From positions 1 through 64,000 of the forward strand of contig JAFWTY010000027.1 in the NCBI GenBank assembly GCA_017518735.1: a DNA stretch of 64,000 nucleotides, read 5' to 3'. The notes beneath the pieces are model-generated. The model was not told where the DNA came from. It made no database searches and worked only from the letters and a program-made list of their open reading frames with translations. The DNA comes from Lachnospiraceae bacterium. GTDB taxonomy: Bacteria; Bacillota; Clostridia; Lachnospirales; Lachnospiraceae. Shown in pieces: positions 29,389 through 38,747 of this stretch. Position 1 is the first letter of the stretch. Each line of letters opens with the position of its first letter. A program made the position numbers and the translations under genes.

Positions 29389-31362
29389 TTAATTCAGGTG
29401 CTTTCTTACTTCTATCATCTTATCCCTGAGTTCCGCCGCGGTTTCGAAGTCAAGCTGCGCGGCAGCCTTCTTCATGGCCTTCTCGAGATTCTTCATCATC
29501 TTCTCAAGTTCTCCTTTGCTCATGGACTCGGGATCTTTTTCGAACTTCTTCTCATCCGAAGCCACCTTCTTCGAAATACTGATCAGGTCGCGAACCGCCT
29601 TCTGAATCGTCGTCGGCGTGATATTGTGTTCTTCATTGTATTTCATCTGAATGCTGCGACGTCTGTTCGTTTCCTCGATCGCCGCCTTCATCGAATCCGT
29701 GATCATGTCGGCATACATAATGACGCGGCCTTCCGCGTTTCTGGCCGCACGACCGATGGTCTGGATCAGAGAGGTCTCGCTTCGAAGGAAACCTTCCTTG
29801 TCCGCATCCAGAATCGCAACCAAACTGATCTCCGGAATATCCAAACCTTCTCTTAAAAGGTTGATTCCGACAAGTACATCGAACTTATCCAGTCTCATGT
29901 CGCGGATAATCTCCGCTCGCTCCAGCGTATCAATGTCCGAATGCAGGTAACGGACACGGATGTCCACCTTTTCCAGATAGGATGTCAAGTCTTCCGCCAT
30001 TCTCTTGGTAAGTGTCGTAATCATGACCTTGTTGTTTTTGGCGGTTTCTTTCCGGATTTCTCCGACCAGATCGTCAATCTGTCCTTCGATCGGACGCACA
30101 TCCACTTCGGGATCCAGGAGTCCGGTAGGACGGATGACCTGCTCCGCACGCAAAAGTTCATGTTCCTTCTCATACTGTGCCGGCGTTGCGGATACACACA
30201 GTATCTGATCGATATGGTCTTCAAATTCTTCAAAAGAAAGCGGTCTGTTGTCCAGTGCCGAAGGCAGGCGGAAACCATATTCCACCAAGGTCTTCTTTCT
30301 GGCCTGGTCCCCGTGATACATTCCGCCGATCTGCGGAATCGTCATATGAGACTCGTCGATGATCATCAAAAAATCATCTTTAAAGAAATCCAGCAGACAT
30401 CCGGGCGGTTCTCCGGGTTTCTTGCCGCTGAGGATCCTGGAATAGTTTTCGATTCCGGAGCAAAAACCGGTCTCGCGGAGCATCTCCACGTCAAATCCGG
30501 TACGTTCCGCAATTCTCTGTGCCTCCAACAGCTTATCTTCGGATTTGAAAAATGCCACTCTCTCCTTGCACTCCGCCTCGATTTCATCGCAGGCTTTGAG
30601 CATCTTCTCTGCGGCAATGACATAGTGGGAGGCCGGAAAGATAGCCACATGCGTTAAGATACAGTTCACCTTTCCCGTTACCGGATCGATTTCGGAGATC
30701 CGGTCAATTTCATCTCCGAAGAATTCCACACGGTAAACCACCTTCGTATTTTCCGCAGGTGCTATTTCCAGGGTATCTCCGTGTACGCGGAAGGTACCGC
30801 GGTTTAAATCCATATCGTTTCGGTCATACTGCATAGCCACGAGACCGCGAATAACCTCATCTCTGTCTTTTTGCATACCGGGACGGAGGGATAGTACCAT
30901 TCCCATGTAATCGTCGGGCGAACCCAGACCGTAGATGCAGGATACGCTGGCCACAATGATTACATCCCTTCTTTCGGAAAGCGAGGCGGTCGCCGACAGT
31001 CTTAATTTATCAATCTCATCGTTTACCGAGGAGTCTTTGGCAATATAGGTATCCGAAGACGGCACATAGGCCTCCGGCTGATAATAATCGTAGTAGGAAA
31101 CGAAGTATTCCACGGCATTCTCCGGGAAAAACTCTTTAAACTCCCCGTAGAGCTGCGCCGCCAGAGTCTTGTTATGTGCAATGATCAGCGTCGGCTTGTT
31201 CAAAGCCGCAATCACATTGGCCATTGTAAAAGTCTTTCCGGAACCGGTTACGCCAAGGAGCGTTTCAAACTGGTTGCCTTTTCGAAAGCCTTCCACAAGG
31301 GCTTCGATTGCCTGCGGCTGATCGCCGGTCGGTTTGTAATCGGAGTGAAGTTTAAAGTCCAT
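29389..31362 (-). CDS. uvrB: excinuclease ABC subunit B
   Basis: Helicase-like damage-verification subunit that loads UvrC. I start it at ATG 31360-31362 ([19 protein letters not shown]), giving 657 residues; the in-frame extension to 31401 begins inside a terminator hairpin. Walker A is [14 protein letters not shown] (about 37-50), the beta-hairpin region has [12 protein letters not shown], motif II is DESH, and motif VI is QTIGRAARN. The C-terminal UVR domain ([24 protein letters not shown]) is intact. It is the first gene of the uvrB-uvrA unit. Confidence 0.96.
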   Translation of the reverse strand: MDFKLHSDYKPTGDQPQAIEALVEGFRKGNQFETLLGVTGSGKTFTMANVIAALNKPTLIIAHNKTLAAQLYGEFKEFFPENAVEYFVSYYDYYQPEAYVPSSDTYIAKDSSVNDEIDKLRLSATASLSERRDVIIVASVSCIYGLGSPDDYMGMVLSLRPGMQKDRDEVIRGLVAMQYDRNDMDLNRGTFRVHGDTLEIAPAENTKVVYRVEFFGDEIDRISEIDPVTGKVNCILTHVAIFPASHYVIAAEKMLKACDEIEAECKERVAFFKSEDKLLEAQRIAERTGFDVEMLRETGFCSGIENYSRILSGKKPGEPPGCLLDFFKDDFLMIIDESHMTIPQIGGMYHGDQARKKTLVEYGFRLPSALDNRPLSFEEFEDHIDQILCVSATPAQYEKEHELLRAEQVIRPTGLLDPEVDVRPIEGQIDDLVGEIRKETAKNNKVMITTLTKRMAEDLTSYLEKVDIRVRYLHSDIDTLERAEIIRDMRLDKFDVLVGINLLREGLDIPEISLVAILDADKEGFLRSETSLIQTIGRAARNAEGRVIMYADMITDSMKAAIEETNRRRSIQMKYNEEHNITPTTIQKAVRDLISISKKVASDEKKFEKDPESMSKGELEKMMKNLEKAMKKAAAQLDFETAAELRDKMIEVRKHLN

Positions 31363-31384
31363 ACGTTTCGTTCTCTCAATAAAT

Positions 31385-31421
31385 AAAAAATGATACGCCA
31401 TCTATTAGCATATCATTTTTT
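31385..31421. terminator. terminator-like hairpin between the NAD(P)HX repair gene and uvrB
   Basis: An A-rich arm AAAAAATGATACGC (31385-31398) pairs with GCATATCATTTTTT (31408-31421). The minus-strand T-run makes it a likely terminator for the upstream gene. It lies between the LexA box and the uvrB start, so it could also attenuate uvrB. Confidence 0.65.
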
Positions 31422-31444
31422 ACATTCTTTGTCTATCATTTTAT

Positions 31445-31458
31445 AGAACAAATGTTCT
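31445..31458. promoter_or_regulatory. LexA (SOS) box upstream of uvrB-uvrA
   Basis: AGAACAAATGTTCT is a 14-base inverted repeat with the Firmicutes LexA core GAAC-N4-GTTC. It lies 83 bases upstream of the uvrB start and overlaps the AT-rich TATAAAAT region, fitting SOS repression of the excision repair genes. Confidence 0.75.
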
Positions 31459-31468
31459 AAATTCTTTC

Positions 31469-33136
31469 CTAGAAATCCATGAATTTTACCAGGTCTCCGG
31501 CTAACATCTCCTTTTCCCCGAGGGTCGTGCGTGCCGCATCACCGGCTCTTCCGTGCAGATGAACCGCCGCGCATGTCAGTTCATAGTTGGAAACCTTGCC
31601 CTCTTTGTTCTGAGCCAGAAGCCCGGCAACCATTCCCGCAAGAACGTCTCCGGAACCACTCTTGGACATACCGGAATTTCCTGTCGTATTCACATAGATT
31701 TTCTTAGCGCCTTCGATTTCGCCCGCGTACGATATAATCGTTCTGGCGTCTTTGAGGACGCAGATGATTTTCAGCGGGTCGGATACAAGATATGCCAGTC
31801 TTTCTCTGTTTCCCTTTACAAAATCGGTCGGAAGGTCGGCTTTCAATCCCTTCAACAGTCTTGTCATCTCCGCAACGTGAGGGGTAAAGACGATATGCTC
31901 CGGTCCGACTTTTTCTTCCATCTTACGGATCTGATCCGTTGTTTTATCCTTCGCAATCAGGTTGATGGCGTCGGCATCGAATACCAGGCTCTGTTTCTCG
32001 TGGCAGTTTTCGATGACACCATCCAAAAGCTTCTTTGCCATCTCGCTCTCTCCGATTCCGGGACCGATCAGCACCACATCCGCCCAGCGAATCGCTGCGG
32101 CATAATCTCTTTCAAAAGCCTCGCCCGCATTGGACTGATCGTAAGTAAGAAGCATGGCCTCCGGGAGTTTTTGCATAAGAAGGTCACGGTTTACCGTATT
32201 GGTAACCACCTTCACCATGCCGGCTCCGGAGCGGAAACATGCACTTGCGGACAGCCAGAGAGCGCCGTACACATCCTTGGAACCCGCAACAATCAGAACT
32301 TTTCCGTAGGTTCCTTTATTGGAATCCTCCTTTCTTGCCGGGAGGGTTTGTATTGCTTCATCTTTATCGTATTCATAATAAACATAGGGAACGGCATCGT
32401 ATCCGGACAGGACTTTTACCAGTTCTTCCGGAGTCTTCGGTTTGTAAAGTCCGATGCTTTCCGTATAGATATCGCCCGAAAACTCTCTGCCCTCGTTAAA
32501 GAGCATGCCGTATTTCGTGTAATCAAAGGTCACGGTTATGTCACAGTCTACTGCGCTGCCCTGAATGCTTCCGTCATCTGCACTGATTCCGCTCGGGATA
32601 TCACAGCCGACCACAAAGGTTCCTCTCTGGGAAGCCAGATTGATTCCGCTGATGACGACACTGTGTAAATCTTTTACATTACGGCCCAGTCCGACCCCAA
32701 AAATTCCGTCAATGACAATTCGATAATTGGAAAAACTGTCCGCCAGATCTTCCGCCGTATAAGTCGATTTCTTAATCTGCAAAAATTTCACACCGAGTCT
32801 TGAGGCAATCTCCGCCTGTTTCGTGTAAGACTCGGTCATTTTATCAATGGCACCGATTTCATAGACCGCGGTATCGTATCCGAGAGTCTTTAAAATTCTT
32901 ACGGCCGCAACCGCATCTCCTCCGTTGTTTCCGCTTTCCACAATCGCGAGGATCTTATCTCTCTTCGGCTCGAAGCCCTTCAGTTTCTCATAGATTCCCT
33001 TCTTAATGACGCGGTCAATCCGGTATGCAAGTTTTTCCGCAGCCTTCTCCATCAAGACGATGCCCGGAATTCCGATCTCTTCCTGCGTGTAGATATCAAT
33101 ATTCTGTGCCTGGCTTCTTGTAAGAAAATATTTCAT
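31469..33136 (-). CDS. nnr: bifunctional NAD(P)HX epimerase and dehydratase
   Basis: Repairs hydrated NADH/NADPH. The N-terminal YjeF_N (NnrE) epimerase half (residues 1 to about 215) has LTRSQAQNID...ILMEKAA-type start, VESGNNGGDAVAAVR (about 67-81) and GCDIPSGISADDG. The C-terminal carbohydrate-kinase-like ADP-dependent dehydratase half (NnrD, about 250-555) has KVLIVAGSKDVYGA, GPGIGESE, DADAINLI, FTPHVAEMTRLL and the ATP-site GSGDVLAGMVAGLL. Total 555 residues, typical for the fusion. It precedes uvrB on the same strand but is separated by a terminator-like hairpin. The start ATG follows ACGGGG. Confidence 0.95.
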   Translation of the reverse strand: MKYFLTRSQAQNIDIYTQEEIGIPGIVLMEKAAEKLAYRIDRVIKKGIYEKLKGFEPKRDKILAIVESGNNGGDAVAAVRILKTLGYDTAVYEIGAIDKMTESYTKQAEIASRLGVKFLQIKKSTYTAEDLADSFSNYRIVIDGIFGVGLGRNVKDLHSVVISGINLASQRGTFVVGCDIPSGISADDGSIQGSAVDCDITVTFDYTKYGMLFNEGREFSGDIYTESIGLYKPKTPEELVKVLSGYDAVPYVYYEYDKDEAIQTLPARKEDSNKGTYGKVLIVAGSKDVYGALWLSASACFRSGAGMVKVVTNTVNRDLLMQKLPEAMLLTYDQSNAGEAFERDYAAAIRWADVVLIGPGIGESEMAKKLLDGVIENCHEKQSLVFDADAINLIAKDKTTDQIRKMEEKVGPEHIVFTPHVAEMTRLLKGLKADLPTDFVKGNRERLAYLVSDPLKIICVLKDARTIISYAGEIEGAKKIYVNTTGNSGMSKSGSGDVLAGMVAGLLAQNKEGKVSNYELTCAAVHLHGRAGDAARTTLGEKEMLAGDLVKFMDF

Positions 33137-33155
33137 AACCCCGTACCCCGTTTCT

Positions 33156-34472
33156 TTAGCGGTTCATTTTTTCTTTCAATACTTCGATTGCCTTTTCCAG
33201 CTGATTATCCGTTTCATCTTCCAGGTACTTCTCGGAATCAAACGGTACCTCGACATCAGGTTCCACACCTACCCCGTGGAAGCATACTCCGTTCGGGGAA
33301 TAGAATTTTCCGGAGGTGACCTTTACGGCAGATCCGTCCGTAAGCTGGATGACACTCTGGTAAACACCCTTTCCGTAGGTCTTGGTTCCGACCAGGGTTG
33401 CCACCCCGTGATCCTTAACTGCTGCCGCAAAAATCTCCGAAGCGGAAGCGGAAGATCCGTCAATCAAAACAACCATCGGAATATCCCATTCGTTTAATCC
33501 GTCGCAGTAATAATCGTCACGATTGCCGTACTTATCCTCTGTATATACAACGAGGCCCTGCGGCATAAATTCGTTACAAATCTCATAAACCACGTCGAGT
33601 CCGCCGCCCGGGTTTCCTCGAAGATCCACGATGATTCCTTTAACGTCGTCCGCTTTTGCCTGTGCAATGCTGTCGGCAAATTCATTGACCGCAATGTCCG
33701 AGAAAGAGGCGATCCGGATATAACCGATTCCGTCTTCCTTCTTCTCATAAACCACATCGTCAATGGTTACCTCTCCGCGGGTTACGGTGATTTCCATTGC
33801 TACACCTGCTCTTACGATGGTAAGAACAACATCCGTACCGTCTTCTCCGCGGACTACCTTTACCACTTCCGTCAATGTCCAGCCGCCTACGTCCACACCA
33901 TCTACTTCCATGATGTAGTCGCCTGCTTTGATTCCCGCCTTTTCGGCAGGGGATCCGACATTTACGCTGTCGATCATGGTATAAGTACTTTCCGGATCGA
34001 TGGTAAGAACCGCACCGATTCCGTAGAATTTTCCTTCCCAGTCTTCATTTGCGGAGCGCAATTCCTCTTCGGAATAATAGGTGGAATAACGGTCTTTTGT
34101 CGACGAAATAATACTATGGAAAATGGCTTCCCTCAGTGTATCTATGGATACATCCTCGTAATAATAATTGTCCAAAATCGTTTTTAATTTTCCGATCTTG
34201 GCAACCGTTGCCTCATCCAGAAGTTCCTGTCCCGCCTCCGCGGGTGTCTTGATCTCGGATCCGGGCTGATTCTGTGCCTGCACGCGCTGCTTTCTTGCCG
34301 GCAGTACTACAATAAACAAACACAGCAGGAACATAATTACCGCTCCCACAAGCATTCCGAGTAAAAACTTCAAAGCATCGGTTTGGCCTTTTTTTTCAAC
34401 CGGTTCGCTGTTTACAACCTCTTTAGCCTTTTCTTCCGGCTGAAAATCATCACTGTATTCCTGATTATCCAT
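33156..34472 (-). CDS. S41-family C-terminal processing peptidase (CtpA-like)
   Basis: Membrane-anchored protease of 438 residues. I start it at ATG 34470-34472, behind AGAAGGG; the in-frame ATG 60 bases earlier has no site. One membrane span (about 35-57) is followed by an extracytoplasmic PDZ domain (about 110-190, YGIGAVLTIDPE...AGIKAGDYIMEVDGVDV) and the S41 catalytic core, with DLRGNPGG, the nucleophile Ser in IDGSSASASEIF (about 341) and the general-base Lys in TKTYGKG. It follows the M23 hydrolase and ftsEX, a context that points to wall or division-protein turnover. Substrate unknown. Confidence 0.93.
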   Translation of the reverse strand: MDNQEYSDDFQPEEKAKEVVNSEPVEKKGQTDALKFLLGMLVGAVIMFLLCLFIVVLPARKQRVQAQNQPGSEIKTPAEAGQELLDEATVAKIGKLKTILDNYYYEDVSIDTLREAIFHSIISSTKDRYSTYYSEEELRSANEDWEGKFYGIGAVLTIDPESTYTMIDSVNVGSPAEKAGIKAGDYIMEVDGVDVGGWTLTEVVKVVRGEDGTDVVLTIVRAGVAMEITVTRGEVTIDDVVYEKKEDGIGYIRIASFSDIAVNEFADSIAQAKADDVKGIIVDLRGNPGGGLDVVYEICNEFMPQGLVVYTEDKYGNRDDYYCDGLNEWDIPMVVLIDGSSASASEIFAAAVKDHGVATLVGTKTYGKGVYQSVIQLTDGSAVKVTSGKFYSPNGVCFHGVGVEPDVEVPFDSEKYLEDETDNQLEKAIEVLKEKMNR

Positions 34473-34571
34473 GACTGTCCCTTCTCTTATAAAACAGACC
34501 GGGGTCTGTGTCTCCATTGAGCCACGGACCAACCCGGCCGGTGTTTCATTATAAATATTTCTGTATTTCGA

Positions 34572-35804
34572 TTACGGTGCTACAATATATCCCCAGGGAG
34601 ATACATAGGAACCGTTTACACGTACGCTAAAGTGCAGGTGATTACCGGTACTTCTTCCGGTGGTTCCTACCAGTGCAATTCTCTGGCCTCTGATTACCGT
34701 CTGTCCGGCACTTACCAGAAGTTTGGACGCATGCATGTAAATCGTGTAAAGTCCGTCGCCGTGATCAATCATAACATAGTTGCCCATACTTCCGTTATAG
34801 GCTGCCGCAACAACTTCGCCGTCATAGGCTGCAAGAATGTCGGATCCGCCCGGTGCCGCAAGGTCAACGCCGTTGTGGAATTTCTCTACGCCGAGGATTG
34901 GGTGAATACGATATCCGTATTCACTGGAAACTCTCGTATAAGCGGGTGCCGGCCAGCAGAACTTACCGCCGTCATATACTCTGGACTGTGCCAGTTTGGA
35001 CTTTTCGGCAGCTACTGCCTTCTCCAGTTCGGAAATAACGGAGTTCTGTACCGCCAGGTCGTCTTCGTATTCTCTGATCGCCTGTTCCTTATTTGCAATA
35101 TCGGACTGATATGCGGCAATTTCCTGCTGCTTCACATCTACCAGTTCTTCCATTGCCTTCTTTTCTTCTTCGGAAGCTTTCTTTGCTTCCTCCAAAACTG
35201 ACTCTTCCTCTTCGAGCTGTTCCTTGCAGGCTTCCGCATAGCGTACGCTTTCCTTATAGGAATCATACATTCTGCTGTCATAATCCGCAAGTTTATTGAT
35301 GTTTTCCATACTGTTTAAAAAGTCGGAAAAGCCATGGGACGTAAGCAGAAGTTCCAAATAGTAATCATCGCCCTGCTCATAAAGAACCTGAACGCGCTTC
35401 TTCATCGCTGCGTACTGATCGTCTCTTTCCTGTTCCGCCTTTTCCAGTTCCTGTTTGCTGATATCGATTTCCGCCTGCTTTGCGGCGATATCGTCGTTGA
35501 GTTTATTGATTTTTGCTTCAATGTCGTTGATGGTGTTGTCAAGTTCCACCACATAAGCCGTCAGGTCGGCCTTACTCTTTTCCAGCTGCTTCTTGATGTT
35601 CTGGACATTCGTGATATTGGCCTTGATTTGATCTTTCTCTTTCTGAGCTTCTTTGATTTGTGCCTGTTTTTCCTGAATGCTTTTTTCAATGTCGCTGTTG
35701 GTCTCGGCAACCACTCTTCCGGGATTGGAACAGATCAAAACCGTAACGGCCATTGCAACCGCCACGAAACTTTTTAACATTTTTCCGACAACTTTTTTTC
35801 TCAT
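34572..35804 (-). CDS. secreted coiled-coil M23 peptidase (EnvC/NlpD-like murein hydrolase)
   Basis: A 410-residue secreted protein. It has a signal peptide (MRKKVVGKMLKSFVAVAMAV..., cleavage near VVAE at about 34), a long coiled coil (about 37-270, Glu/Lys/Gln-rich) and a C-terminal LytM/M23 domain with the zinc motifs HNGVDLAAP and HLHFSVR, so both expected His/Asp ligands are visible. It lies directly downstream of ftsX; FtsEX in other bacteria activates such coiled-coil hydrolases across the membrane. This arrangement argues for a partner of FtsX in septal peptidoglycan cleavage. No lipobox is seen, so it is probably released or held by FtsX. Confidence 0.93.
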   Translation of the reverse strand: MRKKVVGKMLKSFVAVAMAVTVLICSNPGRVVAETNSDIEKSIQEKQAQIKEAQKEKDQIKANITNVQNIKKQLEKSKADLTAYVVELDNTINDIEAKINKLNDDIAAKQAEIDISKQELEKAEQERDDQYAAMKKRVQVLYEQGDDYYLELLLTSHGFSDFLNSMENINKLADYDSRMYDSYKESVRYAEACKEQLEEEESVLEEAKKASEEEKKAMEELVDVKQQEIAAYQSDIANKEQAIREYEDDLAVQNSVISELEKAVAAEKSKLAQSRVYDGGKFCWPAPAYTRVSSEYGYRIHPILGVEKFHNGVDLAAPGGSDILAAYDGEVVAAAYNGSMGNYVMIDHGDGLYTIYMHASKLLVSAGQTVIRGQRIALVGTTGRSTGNHLHFSVRVNGSYVSPWGYIVAP

Positions 35805-35820
35805 GCAGTCACCTTTCGGA

Positions 35821-36711
35821 TTATACGTGAAGATGTTTTCTTACCGTGAAGAAACTTCCGAAGAAACCGATTCCAACACCGATGATGATGGATGCGGGAG
35901 CCAGATAAGCAAATACTTCTCCGGCAGATACATAGGATACATAATCGTTTAAGAAGGAGAAGTTGGATCTTAAGAAATCAAAGGCCGCATTGTAAAGAAC
36001 ATAGAGTACAATGACGGGGATCAAAGATCCCACCAGACCGATAATGATACCTTCAAAAACGAACGGTGCACGTACGAAGAAGTCGGTCGCACCGATGTAT
36101 TTCATAATGTTGATTTCTTCCTTACGAACGGAAATACCGATGGTTACGGTATTGCTGATTAAGAAGATGGATACCGCAAGCAGGAGGATGATCATACCAA
36201 CGGAAACGTAGGTAACTACCGCTTTTACACCGGATAAGGTATTTGCGGTCAACTCCGATTTGTTGATCTTACGGATGCCTTCTACGCTTTCAAGGTATTT
36301 TACAAGGTCAGCCTGCTTGGAAACATCATTTAAATAAATCTGCAGGTTCTCGGAATCGGCAAGCGGGTTCTCAGTAAATCCTTCCGCATTTTCGCCGAGC
36401 TTCTTGGAGAATTCCGCCCATGCTTCGTCAGCTGAGACAAAGTCACAACGATAAACCTCGGGACGCTTTGTAACCAGATCCTGAATCTGATTGATTCGAT
36501 CCTGTTCGATTCCTTCATTGAAGTATACGGTTACGGAAACACCTTCCTCCACCGTTTTTACGATATGATTTACGTTTATTACTACCGCAACAAAAATACC
36601 GAATACGAAAAGGCAGGCGGAAATTGTTGCCAAAGATGCAAGGGTAAACCATTTGTTACGAAAGACGTTTTTCACGCCCTGGCCAAGGGAATAAAAGAAT
36701 GTATTAATCAT
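35821..36711 (-). CDS. ftsX: cell-division ABC permease FtsX
   Basis: Four-span membrane subunit of FtsEX, 296 residues: an N-terminal span (about 24-46), a large extracellular loop (about 47-170) that in homologues binds the hydrolase, then three spans (about 172-198, 221-243 and 266-286). The N-terminus FYSLGQGVKNVFRNKWFTLASLATISACLF is typical. It overlaps ftsE by 8 bases and is 16 bases upstream of the M23 hydrolase. Confidence 0.96.
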   Translation of the reverse strand: MINTFFYSLGQGVKNVFRNKWFTLASLATISACLFVFGIFVAVVINVNHIVKTVEEGVSVTVYFNEGIEQDRINQIQDLVTKRPEVYRCDFVSADEAWAEFSKKLGENAEGFTENPLADSENLQIYLNDVSKQADLVKYLESVEGIRKINKSELTANTLSGVKAVVTYVSVGMIILLLAVSIFLISNTVTIGISVRKEEINIMKYIGATDFFVRAPFVFEGIIIGLVGSLIPVIVLYVLYNAAFDFLRSNFSFLNDYVSYVSAGEVFAYLAPASIIIGVGIGFFGSFFTVRKHLHV

Positions 36712-37444
36712 CGATATATGCTCCCTTCTTTTCGTCGCTTACGATTACGCCCTGCTTTAACGTAATAACACGTTTCTGCATTTCGTTTACAATGTCGCGG
36801 TTATGCGTTACAACGACAACGGTAGTTCCGTTTTCGTTGACTTTTTCCAAAAGTTTCATAATATCATTCGTATTACGATAATCCAGGTTACCTGTAGGCT
36901 CGTCTGCAAGAAGAATGGTAGGACGGTTTACCAGCGCACGGGCAACCGCAACACGCTGCTGCTCACCACCGGAGAGCTGCTTCGGTTTTGCTTTGTATTT
37001 TCCGGCAAGGCCGACAAGAGATAACATGGTCGGAACGTTCTTGCGGATTTCTCTTTCGGGACGCATTACGATACGCTGCGCGAATGCAACGTTTTCATAT
37101 ACATTTCGATCCTTTAAGAGACGGAAATCCTGGAATACGACGCCGAGACCACGACGGAATTTCGGAACTTTGCTGTGACGCATTGTCGATAAGTCGTAAC
37201 CGTTTACGATGACACGACCGGAATCTGCGGTCAGCTCTTTCAAAAGAAGCTTAATCAGGGTAGACTTTCCGGAACCGGAGTCTCCCACGATAAAGACAAA
37301 TTCGCCTTTTTTGATTTTCAGATTGATATTCATCAGCGCCGGAACTCCGTTGGCATCGGAATAGGCGATGTTGACGTTTTCAAGGTAGATGACGTTCTTT
37401 GCTTCGTCTCGCTCCCTGCTTTTCTTCTTCTCTTTCTCAGCCAT
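36704..37444 (-). CDS. ftsE: cell-division ATP-binding protein FtsE
   Basis: Cytoplasmic ABC ATPase of FtsEX, 246 residues. Walker A is [10 protein letters not shown] (about 54-63), the signature [16 protein letters not shown], Walker [13 protein letters not shown], and the H-loop VVVVTHNRD. An N-terminal Lys/Glu-rich extension of about 15 residues ([16 protein letters not shown]) precedes the usual start. AAGGAG precedes the ATG. It overlaps ftsX by 8 bases and follows the PucR-type gene by 17 bases. Confidence 0.97.
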   Translation of the reverse strand: MAEKEKKKSRERDEAKNVIYLENVNIAYSDANGVPALMNINLKIKKGEFVFIVGDSGSGKSTLIKLLLKELTADSGRVIVNGYDLSTMRHSKVPKFRRGLGVVFQDFRLLKDRNVYENVAFAQRIVMRPEREIRKNVPTMLSLVGLAGKYKAKPKQLSGGEQQRVAVARALVNRPTILLADEPTGNLDYRNTNDIMKLLEKVNENGTTVVVVTHNRDIVNEMQKRVITLKQGVIVSDEKKGAYIDD

Positions 37445-37461
37445 TGAATACTCCTTTTATC

Positions 37462-38550
37462 TTAATATTCCACGTTTTCCATATAATTCATGTAACGGAC
37501 AACCATCAGCGCAATGCGGAAGGTAATGGCATCTTCAAATACGCGAAGATCCAGTCCGGTCGTCTTCTGCAGTTTATCCAGACGATAAACCAGTGTATTT
37601 CTGTGGATGAACAACTGTCTGGATGTTTCGGAAACATTCAGGGAGTTCTCGAAGAACTTGTTGATCGTAACAAGTGTCTCTTCGTCGATATCATCCATAC
37701 TCTTTCCGTCAAAAATTTCCTTAATGAACATTTTGCAAAGAGGAATGGGAAGCTGGTAGATCAGACGTCCGATACCGAGCTGGCCGTACGCAATCACGCT
37801 TCTTTCATCAAAGAAGATCTTTCCTACGTCAAGAGCCATCTTGGCTTCCTTATAGGAACGGCTGACATCTTTGATCTCGTTTACCGGAGTACCGTATGCG
37901 ATACGGATATTCGGCATTCCCTCTTTCTTTAAATATGCCACGATGTCGCAAGCCATCTTTTCGATGTCTTCCGCTTCGTTTTCTTCGGTCAGATCCTTGA
38001 CTACGACAACATTATTCTCATCAACCGCGGTCACAAACTCACGCTTGTCGTTTCCGAGGAAGTCCTTTACCTGATCCAGGCAGTTGATATCCTTGCCGTT
38101 TTCGTTCTCCACGATCAGGCAGACACGTCTTACATCGGTCTGGATGTGCAGTCTTTTCGCACGTCCGTAGATATCAACCAAAAGCAGGTTGTCCAAAAGC
38201 AGGTTCTTGATAAAGTTATCCTTATCAAAACGCTCTTTATAAGCCACTACCAGACTCTGAATCTGGAAGGCAGCCATCTTGCCGACCACATAGGCATTCT
38301 CGCCCACACCGGAACAGATGACGATATACTCAAGCTGCTGATCGTCATAGATTTTAAAATAAAGACTGTTCTGGATTTCCTGACTGTCTGCGGGAGATTT
38401 CACAAACTCCTCCACAGCCGCCGTATAGTTGGTCTGGAAAGACGCAGTAGTCGCAACCACTTTTCCGTCCGTATCCGTTACACAAAGATCCATGCGGGAA
38501 ATATTCTTCATCCCATCAATAGAATTCTGCAAAATCTGACTGGATATCAT
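37462..38550 (-). CDS. PucR/CdaR-family transcriptional regulator
   Basis: A 362-residue regulator. The C-terminal PucR-type helix-turn-helix is clear (SLNVSETSRQLFIHRNTLVYRLDKLQKTTGLDLRVFEDA, near 308-348). The middle has the GGDEF-like CdaR region, with IRIAYGTPVNEIKDVSRSYKEAKMAL. The N-terminal part resembles a small-molecule sensor domain. Such proteins usually control catabolic genes from an adjacent promoter, but here the next genes, 17 bases away, are ftsE and ftsX. The gene has its own promoter region containing a TGTCA/TGACA inverted repeat. The ligand cannot be predicted. Confidence 0.92.
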   Translation of the reverse strand: MISSQILQNSIDGMKNISRMDLCVTDTDGKVVATTASFQTNYTAAVEEFVKSPADSQEIQNSLYFKIYDDQQLEYIVICSGVGENAYVVGKMAAFQIQSLVVAYKERFDKDNFIKNLLLDNLLLVDIYGRAKRLHIQTDVRRVCLIVENENGKDINCLDQVKDFLGNDKREFVTAVDENNVVVVKDLTEENEAEDIEKMACDIVAYLKKEGMPNIRIAYGTPVNEIKDVSRSYKEAKMALDVGKIFFDERSVIAYGQLGIGRLIYQLPIPLCKMFIKEIFDGKSMDDIDEETLVTINKFFENSLNVSETSRQLFIHRNTLVYRLDKLQKTTGLDLRVFEDAITFRIALMVVRYMNYMENVEY

Positions 38551-38580
38551 AACGATTTAACCCCCTCGTTTTCGTTATAT

Positions 38581-38610
38581 TGTCATACGATTTCTTGACA
38601 TTTTAGTCAA
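38581..38610 (-). promoter_or_regulatory. candidate pucR-ftsEX promoter with operator-like repeat
   Basis: Minus-strand TTGACT (38605-38610), 17-base spacer, TATGAC (38582-38587, a weak -10). Between and over these lies the inverted repeat TGTCA-N10-TGACA (38581-38600), a plausible autoregulatory site for the PucR-type protein. Confidence 0.5.
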
Positions 38611-38692
38611 TATAACATACCCCAATGTCCATTTTACAACATTTCTTCTAAAAATTCCACAACTTATTTGTATCTTTTCCGTCAAAATTCAT

Positions 38693-38727
38693 AAAAGCAG
38701 AAAACCGGTCTTCGGTCTTCTGCTTTT
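38693..38727 (-). terminator. terminator after the S1-domain gene
   Basis: AAAAGCAGAA and TTCTGCTTTT bracket an inner GACCG-rich segment, forming a long hairpin on the minus strand that ends in a T-run. It separates the S1-domain gene from pucR. Confidence 0.75.
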
Positions 38728-38747
38728 CTCTTCAAAAATCCCTATTA

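Noticed and set aside
31553..32668. A 371-codon plus-strand frame inside the NAD(P)HX repair gene
   Set aside because: Antisense to a clearly conserved enzyme, with no start signal or recognisable motif.
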